Assembly: GCF_029867415.1 (NCBI RefSeq)
Contig: NW_026705399.1
Coordinates: forward strand, 310,001 to 374,000
Reading direction: 5' to 3'
From: Vicia villosa
Lineage: Eukaryota; Streptophyta; Magnoliopsida; Fabales; Fabaceae
DNA length: 64,000 bases
Below the pieces are notes generated by a model, which ran no database searches, was not told where the DNA came from, and saw only the letters and a list, made by a program, of their open reading frames with translations. Both the position numbers and the translations under genes were made by a program. Below are positions 24,001 to 32,660 of the stretch, piece after piece (within the stretch, counting starts at the first letter, position 1; each line of letters begins with the position of its first letter).

Positions 24001-24512
24001 TGGTCGTCACTTACAAAGACTGGCACGAAATGCTGCCATTTGCTTTACATGGATACCGTACTTCAGTGCGTACTTCAACAGGGGCAACTCCCTTTTCTCT
24101 AGTATACGGCATGGAAGCTGTGCTCCCTGTAGAAGTTGAAATCCCATCAATGAGAGTCCTCATGGAGACTAAGTTATCAGAGGCTGAATGGTGTCAAAGC
24201 AGATACGATCAGTTGAATTCAATCGAAGAGAAACGTATGACTGCTCTATGCCATGGACAGTTATACCAAGCAAGGATGAAACAAGCTTTCAACAAAAAGG
24301 TTCGACCTCGTGAATTTCAAGAAGGCGACCTCGTGCTTAAAAAGATCTTGTCTTTTCAACCAGATTCTAGGGGCAAATGGTCTCCTAATTACGAAGGCCC
24401 GTATGTTGTCAAAAGAACATTTTCTGGCGGCGCCATGACTCTTACAACCATGGATGGTGATGAACTCCCACATCCTGTGAATGCTGATGCAGTCAAGAAA
24501 TACTTTGTCTAA
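21039..24512 (+). CDS. pol: Ogre pol: reverse transcriptase, two RNase H domains, integrase
   Basis: The 1157-residue frame holds reverse transcriptase (FMDGFSGYNHIKM and the catalytic YVDD at residues 277-280), then a Ty3/gypsy RNase H region (about 400-530). A second, archaeal-type RNase H starts near residue 585 (FDGA with D588, EYEA, DSALV, HHIPRDQNRMADALA), a hallmark of the Tat clade. Integrase follows, with an HHCC-type finger at about 808-855 and the catalytic D878, D939 and E975 at DD35E spacing. A GPYVVKRTFSGG-like C-terminal region ends the protein. No frameshift or stop interrupts it. The first ATG at 21039 overlaps the predicted intron acceptor, so the protein is probably made as a fusion after splicing and not from this ATG. 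Confidence 0.94.
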   Translation: MCRFTIDKPIECNNPMPSPNFEFPVFKAEEEEEEEIPDEISRLLKHEERAILPHRAPLEKINLGSEEDKKEVTIGSLLDNDIKSKLTDLLKEYVDVFAWSYQDMPGLDTNIVQHYLPLKPECPPVKQKLRRTHPDMANKIKVEVQKQLDAGFLVTSEYPQWLANIVPVPKKDGKVRMCVDYRDLNKATPKDDFPLPHIDMLFDNTAKFNVFSFMDGFSGYNHIKMAPEDMEKTSFITPWGTFCYKVMPFGLKNAGATYQRAMTTLFHDMMHKEIEVYVDDMIAKSSTEEEHIEYLLKLFQRLRKYQLRLNPNKCTFGVRSGKLLGFIVSQRGIEVDPDKVRAIQEMPAPKTEKQVRGFLGRLNYISRFISQMTATCGPIFKLLRKDQGVVWTEDCQKAFDSIKEYLLEPPILIPPVEGRPLIMYLTVLEESMGCMLGQQDETGKKEHAIYYLSKKFTDCESRYSMLEKTCCALAWASKRLRQYMINNTTWLISKMDPIKYVFEKPALTGRIARWQMLLSEYDIEYRAQKAVKGSILADHLAHQPINEYQSLKFDFPDEDVLYLKMKDCDEPLPEEGPEPGSRWGLIFDGAVNAFGNGIGAIIITPKGTHIPFSARLLFDCTNNIAEYEACIMGLEEAIDLRIKILDIYGDSALVINQIKDKWETYHPGLIPYRDYARRLLTFFNKVELHHIPRDQNRMADALATLSSMFKVNHWNDIPTVRITRLERPAYIFATEAVIDDKPWFHDIKRFLQTQEYPLGASNKDKKTLRRLSGSFFLNGDVLYKRNFDMVLLRCVDRHEADMLMHEVHEGSFGTHSNGHAMSKKILRAGYYWLTMESDCYKHVKRCHKCQIYADKIHVPPTLLNVVSSPWPFSMWGIDMIGMIEPKASNGHRFILVAIDYFTKWVEAASYANVTRQVVVRFIKNNIICRYGVPSKIITDNGSNLNNKMMKELCEEFKIEHHNSSPYRPKMNGAVEAANKNIKKIVQKMVVTYKDWHEMLPFALHGYRTSVRTSTGATPFSLVYGMEAVLPVEVEIPSMRVLMETKLSEAEWCQSRYDQLNSIEEKRMTALCHGQLYQARMKQAFNKKVRPREFQEGDLVLKKILSFQPDSRGKWSPNYEGPYVVKRTFSGGAMTLTTMDGDELPHPVNADAVKKYFV

Positions 24513-24535
24513 AAAAATTACAAAAGAACAGCTCG

Positions 24536-24690
24536 GTAAGTTGAAAACCCGCAAAGGGCGACTTAGGCAAAAATGAGCGTCTCGGTGGACTGAAAACCCG
24601 AAAGGGCGGTCCAGGCAAAAATTAGAGACAATAAACAGAAAAATTCATCCTGGTAGATTGAAAACCTGAAAGGGCAATCTAGGCAAAAAT
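24536..24690 (+). other. Three tandem covarying hairpins just after Ogre pol
   Basis: Three units follow the pol stop by about 25 bases, at 24537-24565, about 24586-24613 and 24653-24680. Each has a 6-base left arm, GAAAACC(C/T)G(C)AAAGGGC, then the complementary right arm and GGCAAAAAT. Arms are TAAGTT/GACTTA, TGGACT/GGTCCA and TAGATT/AATCTA, so the arm sequence changes while pairing holds (with one G-T pair in the first two). The inner CCYG(C)AAAGG can form a small GAAA-type loop. This suggests a selected RNA structure; the function is unknown. Confidence 0.7.
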
Positions 24691-25234
24691 TAGGGATTAA
24701 TGACAAAGTAACTGTATCAGTCCGTACTTCGTCACCTGAGGAGTCTTTTTCATCAAAGGATCTTCAATCAAATTATCGCCAATCTGAAGCGACAAGCACG
24801 GTTGGAACTCAAAGTTGTTAAGGGGAATAGTGGTTATTGCTTTCAATGTAGCCTTTTCCGCATAATTACCATTTCCAACTTTTGTAAATACTCTATGGAA
24901 TCACGCCTTTAGCTGATTACCATCCTATTAAATAAATTTGAGCCTTGTGCCCATTTGTTTGCAATCTCTAATTTCTTTTAGCTTGCAAAATGACGCTTTA
25001 ATTATGTTATTCACTTTTGAAACAAAAAAGAAAAAATAAGTTTTAAATGAATTTACTTCACTTTTCTTTTTTAAAATAAAAGCGAAATTTTCCTTTGAGT
25101 TGTGAACAACGGAAGGAACATCAGCAGTCGTCTCCATAGGATGAACAAAAGGATTCTCCCTGAAAAAATTATTGAGACAACGGTATTCTTGTCCCAGAAA
25201 AGAATTCTTAAAGCAAGTATCCCTCGAGGTAAAG

Positions 25235-25350
25235 AAGCTCTTCTATCCCCAGTGAAGAAGGTCTTTTATCCCCAGTAACGAAGATTTTCTATCTCCAGTG
25301 AAAAGGTTCTTCCATCTCAATAAGAAAAGATGCTCATCTTCCCCAGAGAA
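25235..25350 (+). repeat. ATCCCCAGTGAAG tandem repeat
   Basis: Units with the core TCTATCCCCAGTGAAGAAGG start near 25241, 25265, 25287 and 25309 and become degenerate towards the right. The same CCCCAGTG motif fills the left end of the minus-strand element (235-765). Confidence 0.6.
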
Positions 25351-26089
25351 GTTTAAAGCACGCAACACCATTCATCACCTGTGTTATCTACACCGTGATT
25401 GAAGAACATTTGCCAAGTATCTGGTTGTATTGCGATGACAGTCCTTCTCCAGTATACACTTCATTATCTGTCAGTATTGTTAGCATGCATGCGACATTCA
25501 TGACATTCATCATTCATACATATTTGCATCATTTATGCATTCTTGCATTTTTCAATGTCTGCCTAAAATCACTTGTCCAGGATATACCTATCCCAAAAAA
25601 AAAAGAAAAGAAAAAAAAGAAGAAAATAAACAGGTACGGGCGTGTCATCTCTCCAGTAGATTGTCACCCATAAGCAAAAGGAACATGTTCTTTCTCCAGT
25701 TCCCCACTGAGATCATTCCTCGTGGAAGAAGGTTGCTTTAGTTTCTCCTCTCAAAACAAAGGAGAAAATCCCCATTCGAGTTCATTCCTCATGGGTACAA
25801 AGTCTTGTTTGACTGTTTCTTTCCAATTCATTCTTGGTTAGAACCCTGTCTTTACCAAAAATTCAAATTCCGATTCCTCAAACAGAATTGTGAAAAACAG
25901 ACAATGAGCAATAGCCTCATCATCTGAGCAGCTTATGTCTCTTCCAAAAGATTTTTCCTCTCAAGGAAATCAATCATGAAGACCATTTGACAATCAGGGC
26001 CTTATTACTGTTCACAAGGCTGAATAACCAGTAATTTCCCTAGCAAAGTCTCCAGAATCATTTTATCACTCGGCTGATAATTGATCATG

Positions 26090-26315
26090 TCTTCAGAACC
26101 ACTATCACGAGGCTGGTATTCGGAAACCTTTTTGTTCTGGTTATATTATTAAACATGTCTATCGCAAGGCTGATAGTCGGTAATATTAACCGAACCTTTG
26201 AAACTCTTTTTACCTTGTCAAGTCTATCACCATGCTGATAGTCGGTAATATAGTTTCATACCTTTCACCTTCGCATTATTAACAAGTCTATCCCTGTGCA
26301 GATAGTCGGTAATGT
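26090..26315 (+). repeat. GCTGATAGTCGGTAAT repeat, about 64-bp spacing
   Basis: The core GATAGTCGGTAAT occurs at 26172, 26236 and 26302, each preceded by GTCTATC and a variable pentamer. A weaker GAGGCTGGTATTCGG unit precedes them near 26108. The motif is related to the CAAGGCTGGCT units of the LTR. Confidence 0.65.
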
Positions 26316-28212
26316 CGATAGATAAGCTTTTCTTACAAAGCTATCATTCCCCGGTGAAGCATACACTTGCTTTCCCGAAAAGACAAAACGGATTCTCTTC
26401 CTAAAACGGATTGAGACATCCTTCCCAATCTCTTTTCCCCAGTGGAGTCAGTTCTTGATATTCCCTCGGTAAAGACATCCTTGCATCATTCGCAATTTTG
26501 GTATCTTAGGTCCAAAATTCGCGTCTTCTGATATTTAAGTCTCTTCTACCCTATCAAAACGAAGATTTTCAATCTTCATGTCTCAGGTTGAAGAAACTTA
26601 AATAGGGGCATCTGTCATACCCCAATTTCTGACCTAAGATACCGCCTCATATCATCTGCATATGCATCATTTGCATCTCTAACAAATTGCATAGCTTGTG
26701 TTTGCTACTTGTGACTCAGCAGGATTTAATCAGGAAATCACTCATCAGTACAAGTAACAATCAATTAGGGTTTTGTTCTCCCTTCATTTCAAATGAATCA
26801 TCTTCATCTACAATAAATATTTGGTCCTCAGAGATTCATTTCAACAAGCTCAAAGGCTTTGAATCAACCAGATTAGGGTTTTGACTGAAGACAGCATACT
26901 CCTGACTTCTGCTCAGGATTTGACCTAATGACTTGGGACATGACCTCAAGACCCCAAGCGCATCATTTTGACCTAATCTATTGGCTCAAGACATCTCCTA
27001 CACAAGGATTGATCAACAGTGAAATCTCAGATCATCAGATTAGGATTTTTGAACTATCAGGGACTGAAATCAGGGATCACATTTGGGAAACCCTAAAAAT
27101 CCCCAGGAAGTCAATCAAAGGTTTCAATCATCTTCAAATAATCCCTATGACAACATCCAATGGAAATTGTATCTCAATTCAAGATCCACAGTCACCATTT
27201 GGTCCTCAAAGATTCACTTCAATAAGCTCAAAGGCTTTGAATCGACCAAACTAGGATTCTTCATTCATTCACGTATTCTTTGCAAGATAATTTCGTGTCC
27301 ATGGTGGTTTTCAAATAAAGTGCGCCATTTCCATTTGTGTAATTCAAGAGTTTTGTTTGAAATCTATTTCAAGATTTTGGCCTATGGATTCGTCGTGGTG
27401 AAGAAAATTGTTTCTTATGGATTATTTGGAAGATGATACAAATTTGGAACAATTCATGAAAATTGCAAGAAATATCTTTTAGTCCATTTGTTGAAAGATT
27501 ATTTCAAGTATGGTTTAAAACCATAAATTCAAGAATTAAAAGTTCATTGGTGCAAGAACATTCTTCACATTACTTCAAGAACTACCATGGATCATTTGAA
27601 TTTGCCAAAATTCAAAGTTCATTCAAAGAATATCCAATATTCATGGTTCATACAATTTCATTCAAGTTCTAAGAGAAATTCAAACATTACAAGTGGAGTT
27701 TCTTTACATGAACAAGTTCCAAATTTCAAATGAGTTACAATAGAGACTTTATCCAAAATTCAAGAATTACAAAATTCCATTCATTTTCAAGAATACAAAG
27801 TTTCATTCATACAAAGTTGGAATTACAAGGAAAAGAAAAAGATAAAACTTCAAATGCAATTCTTGAATTCTTCAAGTCTTCATTCTTCAAGATCAAATTT
27901 CTTCATGCTTTTCTTCAAGGTCCTCATGCAACATGAAAAAAAGAAACAAAAAGAGGGGTGAAATTAGCAAAAGTCAAAGAAAGCCAAAGAGAGATTTTTA
28001 TGTCATAAAATTATGCAACTTAGAGATATCATAAAATGACATAAAAATTTACACACATGGCTTATATCATGAAAAATATCTTTGCATAAGAATATTCTTA
28101 TTCTTATTTTTTATTCTTGCAATGATGAAGAATATATTCTTTTTCTTATCTTGCAATGATTGAAACTTGCCAATCAAGATTACCAATTGCCAAACACTCC
28201 CTTAACTTTGCC

Positions 28213-28220
28213 TATAAATA
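28213..28220 (+). promoter_or_regulatory. TATA box of the Ogre 3' LTR
   Basis: TATAAATA in the same context as the 5' LTR copy at 10077-10084. It could in principle drive readout transcription towards the nested element 1.2 kb downstream. Confidence 0.55.
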
Positions 28221-29466
28221 GGAAGTTCTCTCATTGAAGAAAATCACACCAAAGCTACTATACTACTAGCTTTCTCACTTCTTCCTCTTCTCTTATAGTT
28301 TTCATGTTTCTTTGTTAGAAGGAGAAATTCTTCAAATCAAAGAAAACTACTTGAAAAATAAGAGTTTCTAGCTACATAGTTCTTGAAGGGAAGTGAAGAA
28401 GAAATTCTTCATACCTTGGTGGAGAGTTCCAACTTGAAGGCCATCTTAAAGTCTCCCTAATATCCAAAGAGGTGGTGATGATCTTCATCAAAGGATCCTA
28501 CAACAAAAAGCACAAAGTTTGCAGCATCAAAACAGAATCAAGCATGGTTCTCTTCATCATTCAATCTGCAGCAAATCAAAGGATTCAACAGCAAAGTCAC
28601 AACAGAAACAAGCCACGGTTCAAAATCACATCAACACGACAACAATTCGCAAAGCAAGTGTTCTGACTTGGACAAAAATTCAGCAACAACAAATTTGCAG
28701 TAAGTTCATAAACAGAAGCATAAGGATCAAAGCTTACCTCAACATCAAAACCGCAAAAATCTCCTTGCTGTAGGTACGTTGATTCAACTCTTTCTCTAAA
28801 TATTGTAGTTTGTTGCTGTTAAACTTGGTTCCCTGTTAGAACAAAATCGACAGAACACAGGAAATAGCTTGAGTTATTATACTGTTAAATCAAAGTGAAA
28901 ACGAAATTAAGAGGTGATACCTGGATTTTTCCTCTAGTTCTCCTCCCATGGCCGAAAATCATTCACTGAGAGGGAGAGTCCTTCACCGTGAGAAACCGAG
29001 AGCGTGAGTTGTTGTTGTTTGTTCACGCAAGCAAAACTGAAACAGAAAGAGAGAGATGTCACTGAGTTATCATTAAAAAGAACAAAAAACGGAATTTGGG
29101 AAGAAGCATACCTGGATTCTTCGAGCTTCTTCAATGGCCGCCATCGTTCTTGTTGTTCCGAGAGAGAGAGAGAAACCGCGAGGGAAAGGCCATGAGTTTG
29201 AGTGAGAACCGCGAGAAAGATAGTGCTGTTGTGTTATCGTTGTTCAACCGAGAGTGAGGAAGAGAAACCGAGTTGCTGTTCACGTTGGGAGAGAATCGAA
29301 GGAAGAGGAACCTTGTCTGTTGTTCCATTTTTCTTGTTTTTCTGCAGAAAACACGTGAGGGAGAGACAAGAAGCGCTGCTGCTTCTTTTGTTGATTAGGG
29401 TTTTCAATAGCCCATTCCTTGTTTAGTGAGTTGGGTGGATCCGGGTCACACTGACCCGACCCGGTC

Positions 29467-29471
29467 CGGCC
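29467..29471. repeat. Target site duplication of the nested Sirevirus, left copy (CGGCC)
   Basis: CGGCC directly precedes TGTTAGAACAAG and recurs at 38418-38422 after the other LTR. The uninterrupted 5' LTR of Ogre has a single CGGCC at the matching place (near 11330), which proves the insertion event. Confidence 0.95.
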
Positions 29472-30050
29472 TGTTAGAACAAGATTTGTTCTGATCAATT
29501 ATCTTAGTTTTGATGATAACAATAATATGAATTTTGCTTAAGATAATATGGTACTCTAATCCAATGCAATTTCCTTTTCAGGGAATATATAAAGAGTACG
29601 CATAATTCAGCGCTCAGAAGCTTTGTCTCAAATGGTTCAGCATGCAACATCAGAACATGGTCTGGCAAGACATCAGAAGATGGTCGAAGCAGAATCAGAA
29701 CATGGGTCTATGGAAGCATCAGAAGAACAAGAGAACAGAAGCACTGAAGTTCTGATGGTATCACGCTCAGAAGCACTTCAAGGTCAGAAGATTAGAAGAT
29801 GCTTTGCACCAAGCTGTTTGACTCTGATGATATTCAAACGTTGTATTCATAAACATCAGATCAGAAGAAAGTACAAGTGGCAAGCTACGCTGACTGACAA
29901 AAGGAACGTTAAAAGCTATTAAAGGCTACGTCAGTAGACACAGCGTGAACAAGGCTCGAGGTAGTTGACAAAAGCGTATAACATTAAATGCGATGCTGTA
30001 CGGAACACGCAAAGCATTAAATGCACTCAACGGTCATCTTCTCCAACGCC

Positions 30051-30058
30051 TATAAATA
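30051..30058 (+). promoter_or_regulatory. TATA box of the Sirevirus 5' LTR
   Basis: TATAAATA in CAACGCCTATAAATATGAAG, with the same site at 37785-37792 in the 3' LTR. It probably directs the genomic RNA start about 30 bases downstream. Confidence 0.65.
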
Positions 30059-30301
30059 TGAAGTTCTGATGAGAAGCAAGGTTAACGATTCTGCACCAAA
30101 ACAACTCATATTAAACTTGCTGAAACGCTGTTCAAACTCAAAGCTCAGAATCTTCATCTTCATCAAAGCTCACTACATTGCTGTTGTAATATATTAGTGA
30201 GATTAAGCTTAAACGTTAAGAGAAATATCACAGTTTGTGATTATAGCTTTTAAGAAGCATTTGTAATACTCTTAGAATTGATTACATTAAGTTGTAAGGA
30301 A

Positions 30302-30460
30302 CTAGAGTGATCGTGTGGATCAGAATACTCTAGGAAGTCTTAGAGGTTATCTAAGCAGGTTGTAACTAGAGTGATCGTGTGGATCAGTATACTCTAGAAA
30401 AGTCTTAGAGGGTATCTAAGCAGTTGTTCCTGGAGTGATCAGTGTGTGATCAGAAGACTC
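30302..30460 (+). repeat. Tandem imperfect palindromes in the Sirevirus LTR (about 62-68 bp period)
   Basis: Two units contain CTAGAGTGATC, GTGTG, GATCAGWATACTCTAG and then a GTCTTAGAGG..ATCTAAGCAG tail. A third, diverged unit begins CTGGAGTGATCAGTGTGTG. Within each unit CTAGAGT pairs with ACTCTAG and GATC with GATC, so each can fold as a hairpin. They lie downstream of the TATA box, hence in the RNA. The 3' LTR has the same set at about 38035-38195. Confidence 0.7.
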
Positions 30461-30685
30461 TGGAAGACTTAGTTGCTGACTAAGTGGAGAACCATTGTAA
30501 TCCGTGCGATTAGTGGATTAAATCCTCAGTTGAGGTAAATCATCTCTGCGGGGGTGGACTGGAGTAGTTTAGTTAACAACGAACCAGGATAAAAATAATT
30601 GTGCAATTTATTTTTATCTGTCAAGTTTTTAAAGCTACACTTATTCAAACCCCCCCCCCTTTCTAAGTGTTTTTCTATCCTTCAA

Positions 30686-30698
30686 TTGGCATCAGAGC
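30686..30698 (+). other. Primer binding site of the Sirevirus-like element
   Basis: TTGGCATCAGAGC begins one base after the LTR end. It is one substitution from the usual plant copia TGGTATCAGAGC, complementary to the 3' end of initiator tRNA-Met. Confidence 0.8.
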
Positions 30699-30770
30699 GC
30701 CGGTTCTAAGGTGCAAGCACTTAACCGTGTTTAGAAAAGATTCAGGAAGAGAAAAACGCTTCAGTAAAAG

Positions 30771-32660
30771 ATGGTTGATGAAAGTGAAAAGTCTACACCT
30801 GCATCTACATCTGGCTCTGCTGAGCAATACAACGGTAACAATGGTTATACTAGACCGCCGGTATTTGATGGTGAAAACTTTGAATACTGGAAAGATAAAC
30901 TGGAAAGTTACTTTCTTGGTCTAGATGGTGATCTATGGGATCTTCTGATGGATGGTTACAAACATCCAGTAAATGCCAGAGGCGTAAAGCTGACAAGGCA
31001 AGAAATGAATGATGATCAGAAAAAGCTTTTCAGGAATCATCATAAATGCAGAACTGTTTTGCTGAATGCTATCTCTCATGCTGAGTATGAGAAGATATCT
31101 AACAGGGAAACGGCCTATGACATATATGAGTCCTTGAAAATGACTCATGAAGGAAATGCTCAAGTCAAGGAGACTAAAGCTCTAGCTTTAATCCAGAAGT
31201 ATGAAGCCTTCAAGATGGAGGATGATGAAGACATTGAAAAGATGTTTTCAAGATTTCAAACTCTTACTGCTGGATTGAGAGTTCTTGACAAGGGATACAC
31301 CAAGGCTGATCATGTAAAGAAGATCATCAGAAGCTTACCCAGAAGATGGGGTCCTATGGTGACTGCATTCAAGATTGCAAAGAATCTGAATGAAGTTTCT
31401 CTGGAAGAGATCATCAGTGCCTTGAGAAGTCATGAAATAGAGCTGGACGCAAATGAGCCTCAAAAGAAAGGTAAGTCTATTGCATTAAAATCCAATATCA
31501 AGAAATGCACTAACGCTTTTCAGGCTAGAGAAGAAGATGAACTGTCCTTGATCTCCAGAAGGCTAAATCAACTTTGGAAGACCAAGCAAAGGAAGTTCAG
31601 AGGCTTCAGAAGTTCAAAGAAATTTGAACGTGGAGAATCTTCTGATGACAGAAGATTTGACAAGAAGAAGGTCATGTGCTATGAATGCAATGAGCCTGGA
31701 CACTTCAAGAATGAATGTCCAAATCTTCAGAAGGAAAATCCCAAGAAGAAGTTTCATAAGAAGAAAGGTCTTATGGCAACCTGGGATGAGTCAGAAGATG
31801 ATTCAGACTCTGAAGATGAGCAGGCTAACTGTGCGCTGATGGCGACAGAAGATGACGGATCAGAATCTACATCAGAATCAGATTCTAAAGAGGTATTTTC
31901 TGAACTTACTAGAGATGAGTTAGTTTCCGGTCTAACTGAACTTCTGGAACTCAAGTCTCAGATTAGTCTCAAATACAAAAAGCTGAAAAAGCTATTTGAA
32001 TTTGAAACAAAGAAGCTTAAGTTGGAGAATTCTGAATTAAAAGAAAAGCTTTTAAAATTATCCAATAATGTTGGATCTCCTTCTAATTCAGAAAAATCCA
32101 CTCCTAGTCTAAACCATATTCTGAAAGAATATGATTTAAGTTTCAGGAAGTTCTTATCTAGAAGTATTGGCAGAAGTCAGCTAGCTTCTATGATATATGC
32201 TGTGTCTGGAAACAAAAGAGTTGGCATTGGTTTTGAGGGTGAAACCCCATACAAACTTGAACCTGTTGATGAAATGAAATTCACATACAAGCCATTGTAT
32301 GATCAGTTCAAGTATGGCCACTCCCATGATATTAGGCACACTTCACATGCTCAAAGTTTTCACATTGCACACACCAAAAAGCATGTGACACAACCTAGGA
32401 AATATCATGAAACTCACATTAAAAATTATCATGCTGTTCCTCCTATTGCTTACAATGTTAAACCCAAGTTCAATCAGAACTTGAGAAAATCTAACAAGAA
32501 AGGACCCAAAAAGATGTGGGTACCTAAGGATAAGATTATTCCTATTGCAGATATCCTTGACTGCAAAAAGGACAAAGCACAACATGTCATGGTACCTGGA
32601 CTCTGGATGCTCACGACACATTACAGGAAGAAGGTCTATGTTCCAAGACCTGGTGCTTAA
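30771..32660 (+). CDS. gag: Sirevirus gag polyprotein
   Basis: The 629-residue ORF starts at the first good ATG after the primer site. Residues about 25-225 match the plant copia gag domain (PPVFDGENFEYWKDK, then KTLK/ESLKMTHEGNAQVKETK-like spacing). A CCHC knuckle CYECNEPGHFKNEC begins at residue 303. Then come S/D/E-rich stretches (345-375) and a probable coiled coil (390-440). The last 30 residues overlap the start of the protease-integrase frame. The end of the frame is probably shifted by one base in an A5 run near 32563-32570, since the downstream protease reads in the next frame. The knuckle spacing and E/D/S richness are typical of Sirevirus gag. Confidence 0.88.
   Translation: MVDESEKSTPASTSGSAEQYNGNNGYTRPPVFDGENFEYWKDKLESYFLGLDGDLWDLLMDGYKHPVNARGVKLTRQEMNDDQKKLFRNHHKCRTVLLNAISHAEYEKISNRETAYDIYESLKMTHEGNAQVKETKALALIQKYEAFKMEDDEDIEKMFSRFQTLTAGLRVLDKGYTKADHVKKIIRSLPRRWGPMVTAFKIAKNLNEVSLEEIISALRSHEIELDANEPQKKGKSIALKSNIKKCTNAFQAREEDELSLISRRLNQLWKTKQRKFRGFRSSKKFERGESSDDRRFDKKKVMCYECNEPGHFKNECPNLQKENPKKKFHKKKGLMATWDESEDDSDSEDEQANCALMATEDDGSESTSESDSKEVFSELTRDELVSGLTELLELKSQISLKYKKLKKLFEFETKKLKLENSELKEKLLKLSNNVGSPSNSEKSTPSLNHILKEYDLSFRKFLSRSIGRSQLASMIYAVSGNKRVGIGFEGETPYKLEPVDEMKFTYKPLYDQFKYGHSHDIRHTSHAQSFHIAHTKKHVTQPRKYHETHIKNYHAVPPIAYNVKPKFNQNLRKSNKKGPKKMWVPKDKIIPIADILDCKKDKAQHVMVPGLWMLTTHYRKKVYVPRPGA

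Larger units (their letters stand above)
24691..26612 (+). other. Long 3' untranslated region of Ogre, ending in the polypurine tract
   Basis: No convincing gene lies here. It includes a run of about four ATCCCCAGTG-type units every 22-24 bases (25235-25350), an A-rich tract near 25595-25630, and a field of GCTGATAGTCGGTAAT units about 64 bases apart (26090-26315). The last 12 bases, AATAGGGGCATC, form the likely polypurine tract for second-strand priming immediately before the 3' LTR. Confidence 0.7.
26613..29471 (+). mobile_element. 3' LTR of Ogre, left part
   Basis: It starts TGTCATACCCCAATTTCTG and matches 8477-11337 almost base for base, including the TATA box. It stops at ...GGTCCGGCC, where a Sirevirus-like element is inserted. 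Visible differences from the 5' LTR are single substitutions plus a 2-bp GA expansion near 29165. Confidence 0.93.
29472..30684 (+). mobile_element. 5' LTR of the Sirevirus-like element
   Basis: It starts TGTTAGAACAAGATTTGTTC and ends TTTTTCTATCCTTCA. It includes a C-run (30650-30659), a TATA box at 30051 and palindromic repeats at 30302-30460. A 99-codon open frame at 29623-29922 occurs in both LTRs, resembles nothing known and is not called a gene. Confidence 0.93.

Noticed and set aside
25395..25741. Two overlapping frames of 92 and 68 codons after Ogre pol
   Set aside because: They are low-complexity, include the A-rich tract (poly-K) and lie in the repeat-bearing 3' region of Ogre.
29623..29922. 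99-codon frame in both Sirevirus LTRs
   Set aside because: It is conserved only through LTR identity, is rich in SEHQ repeats and precedes the TATA box, so it would not be in the genomic RNA.
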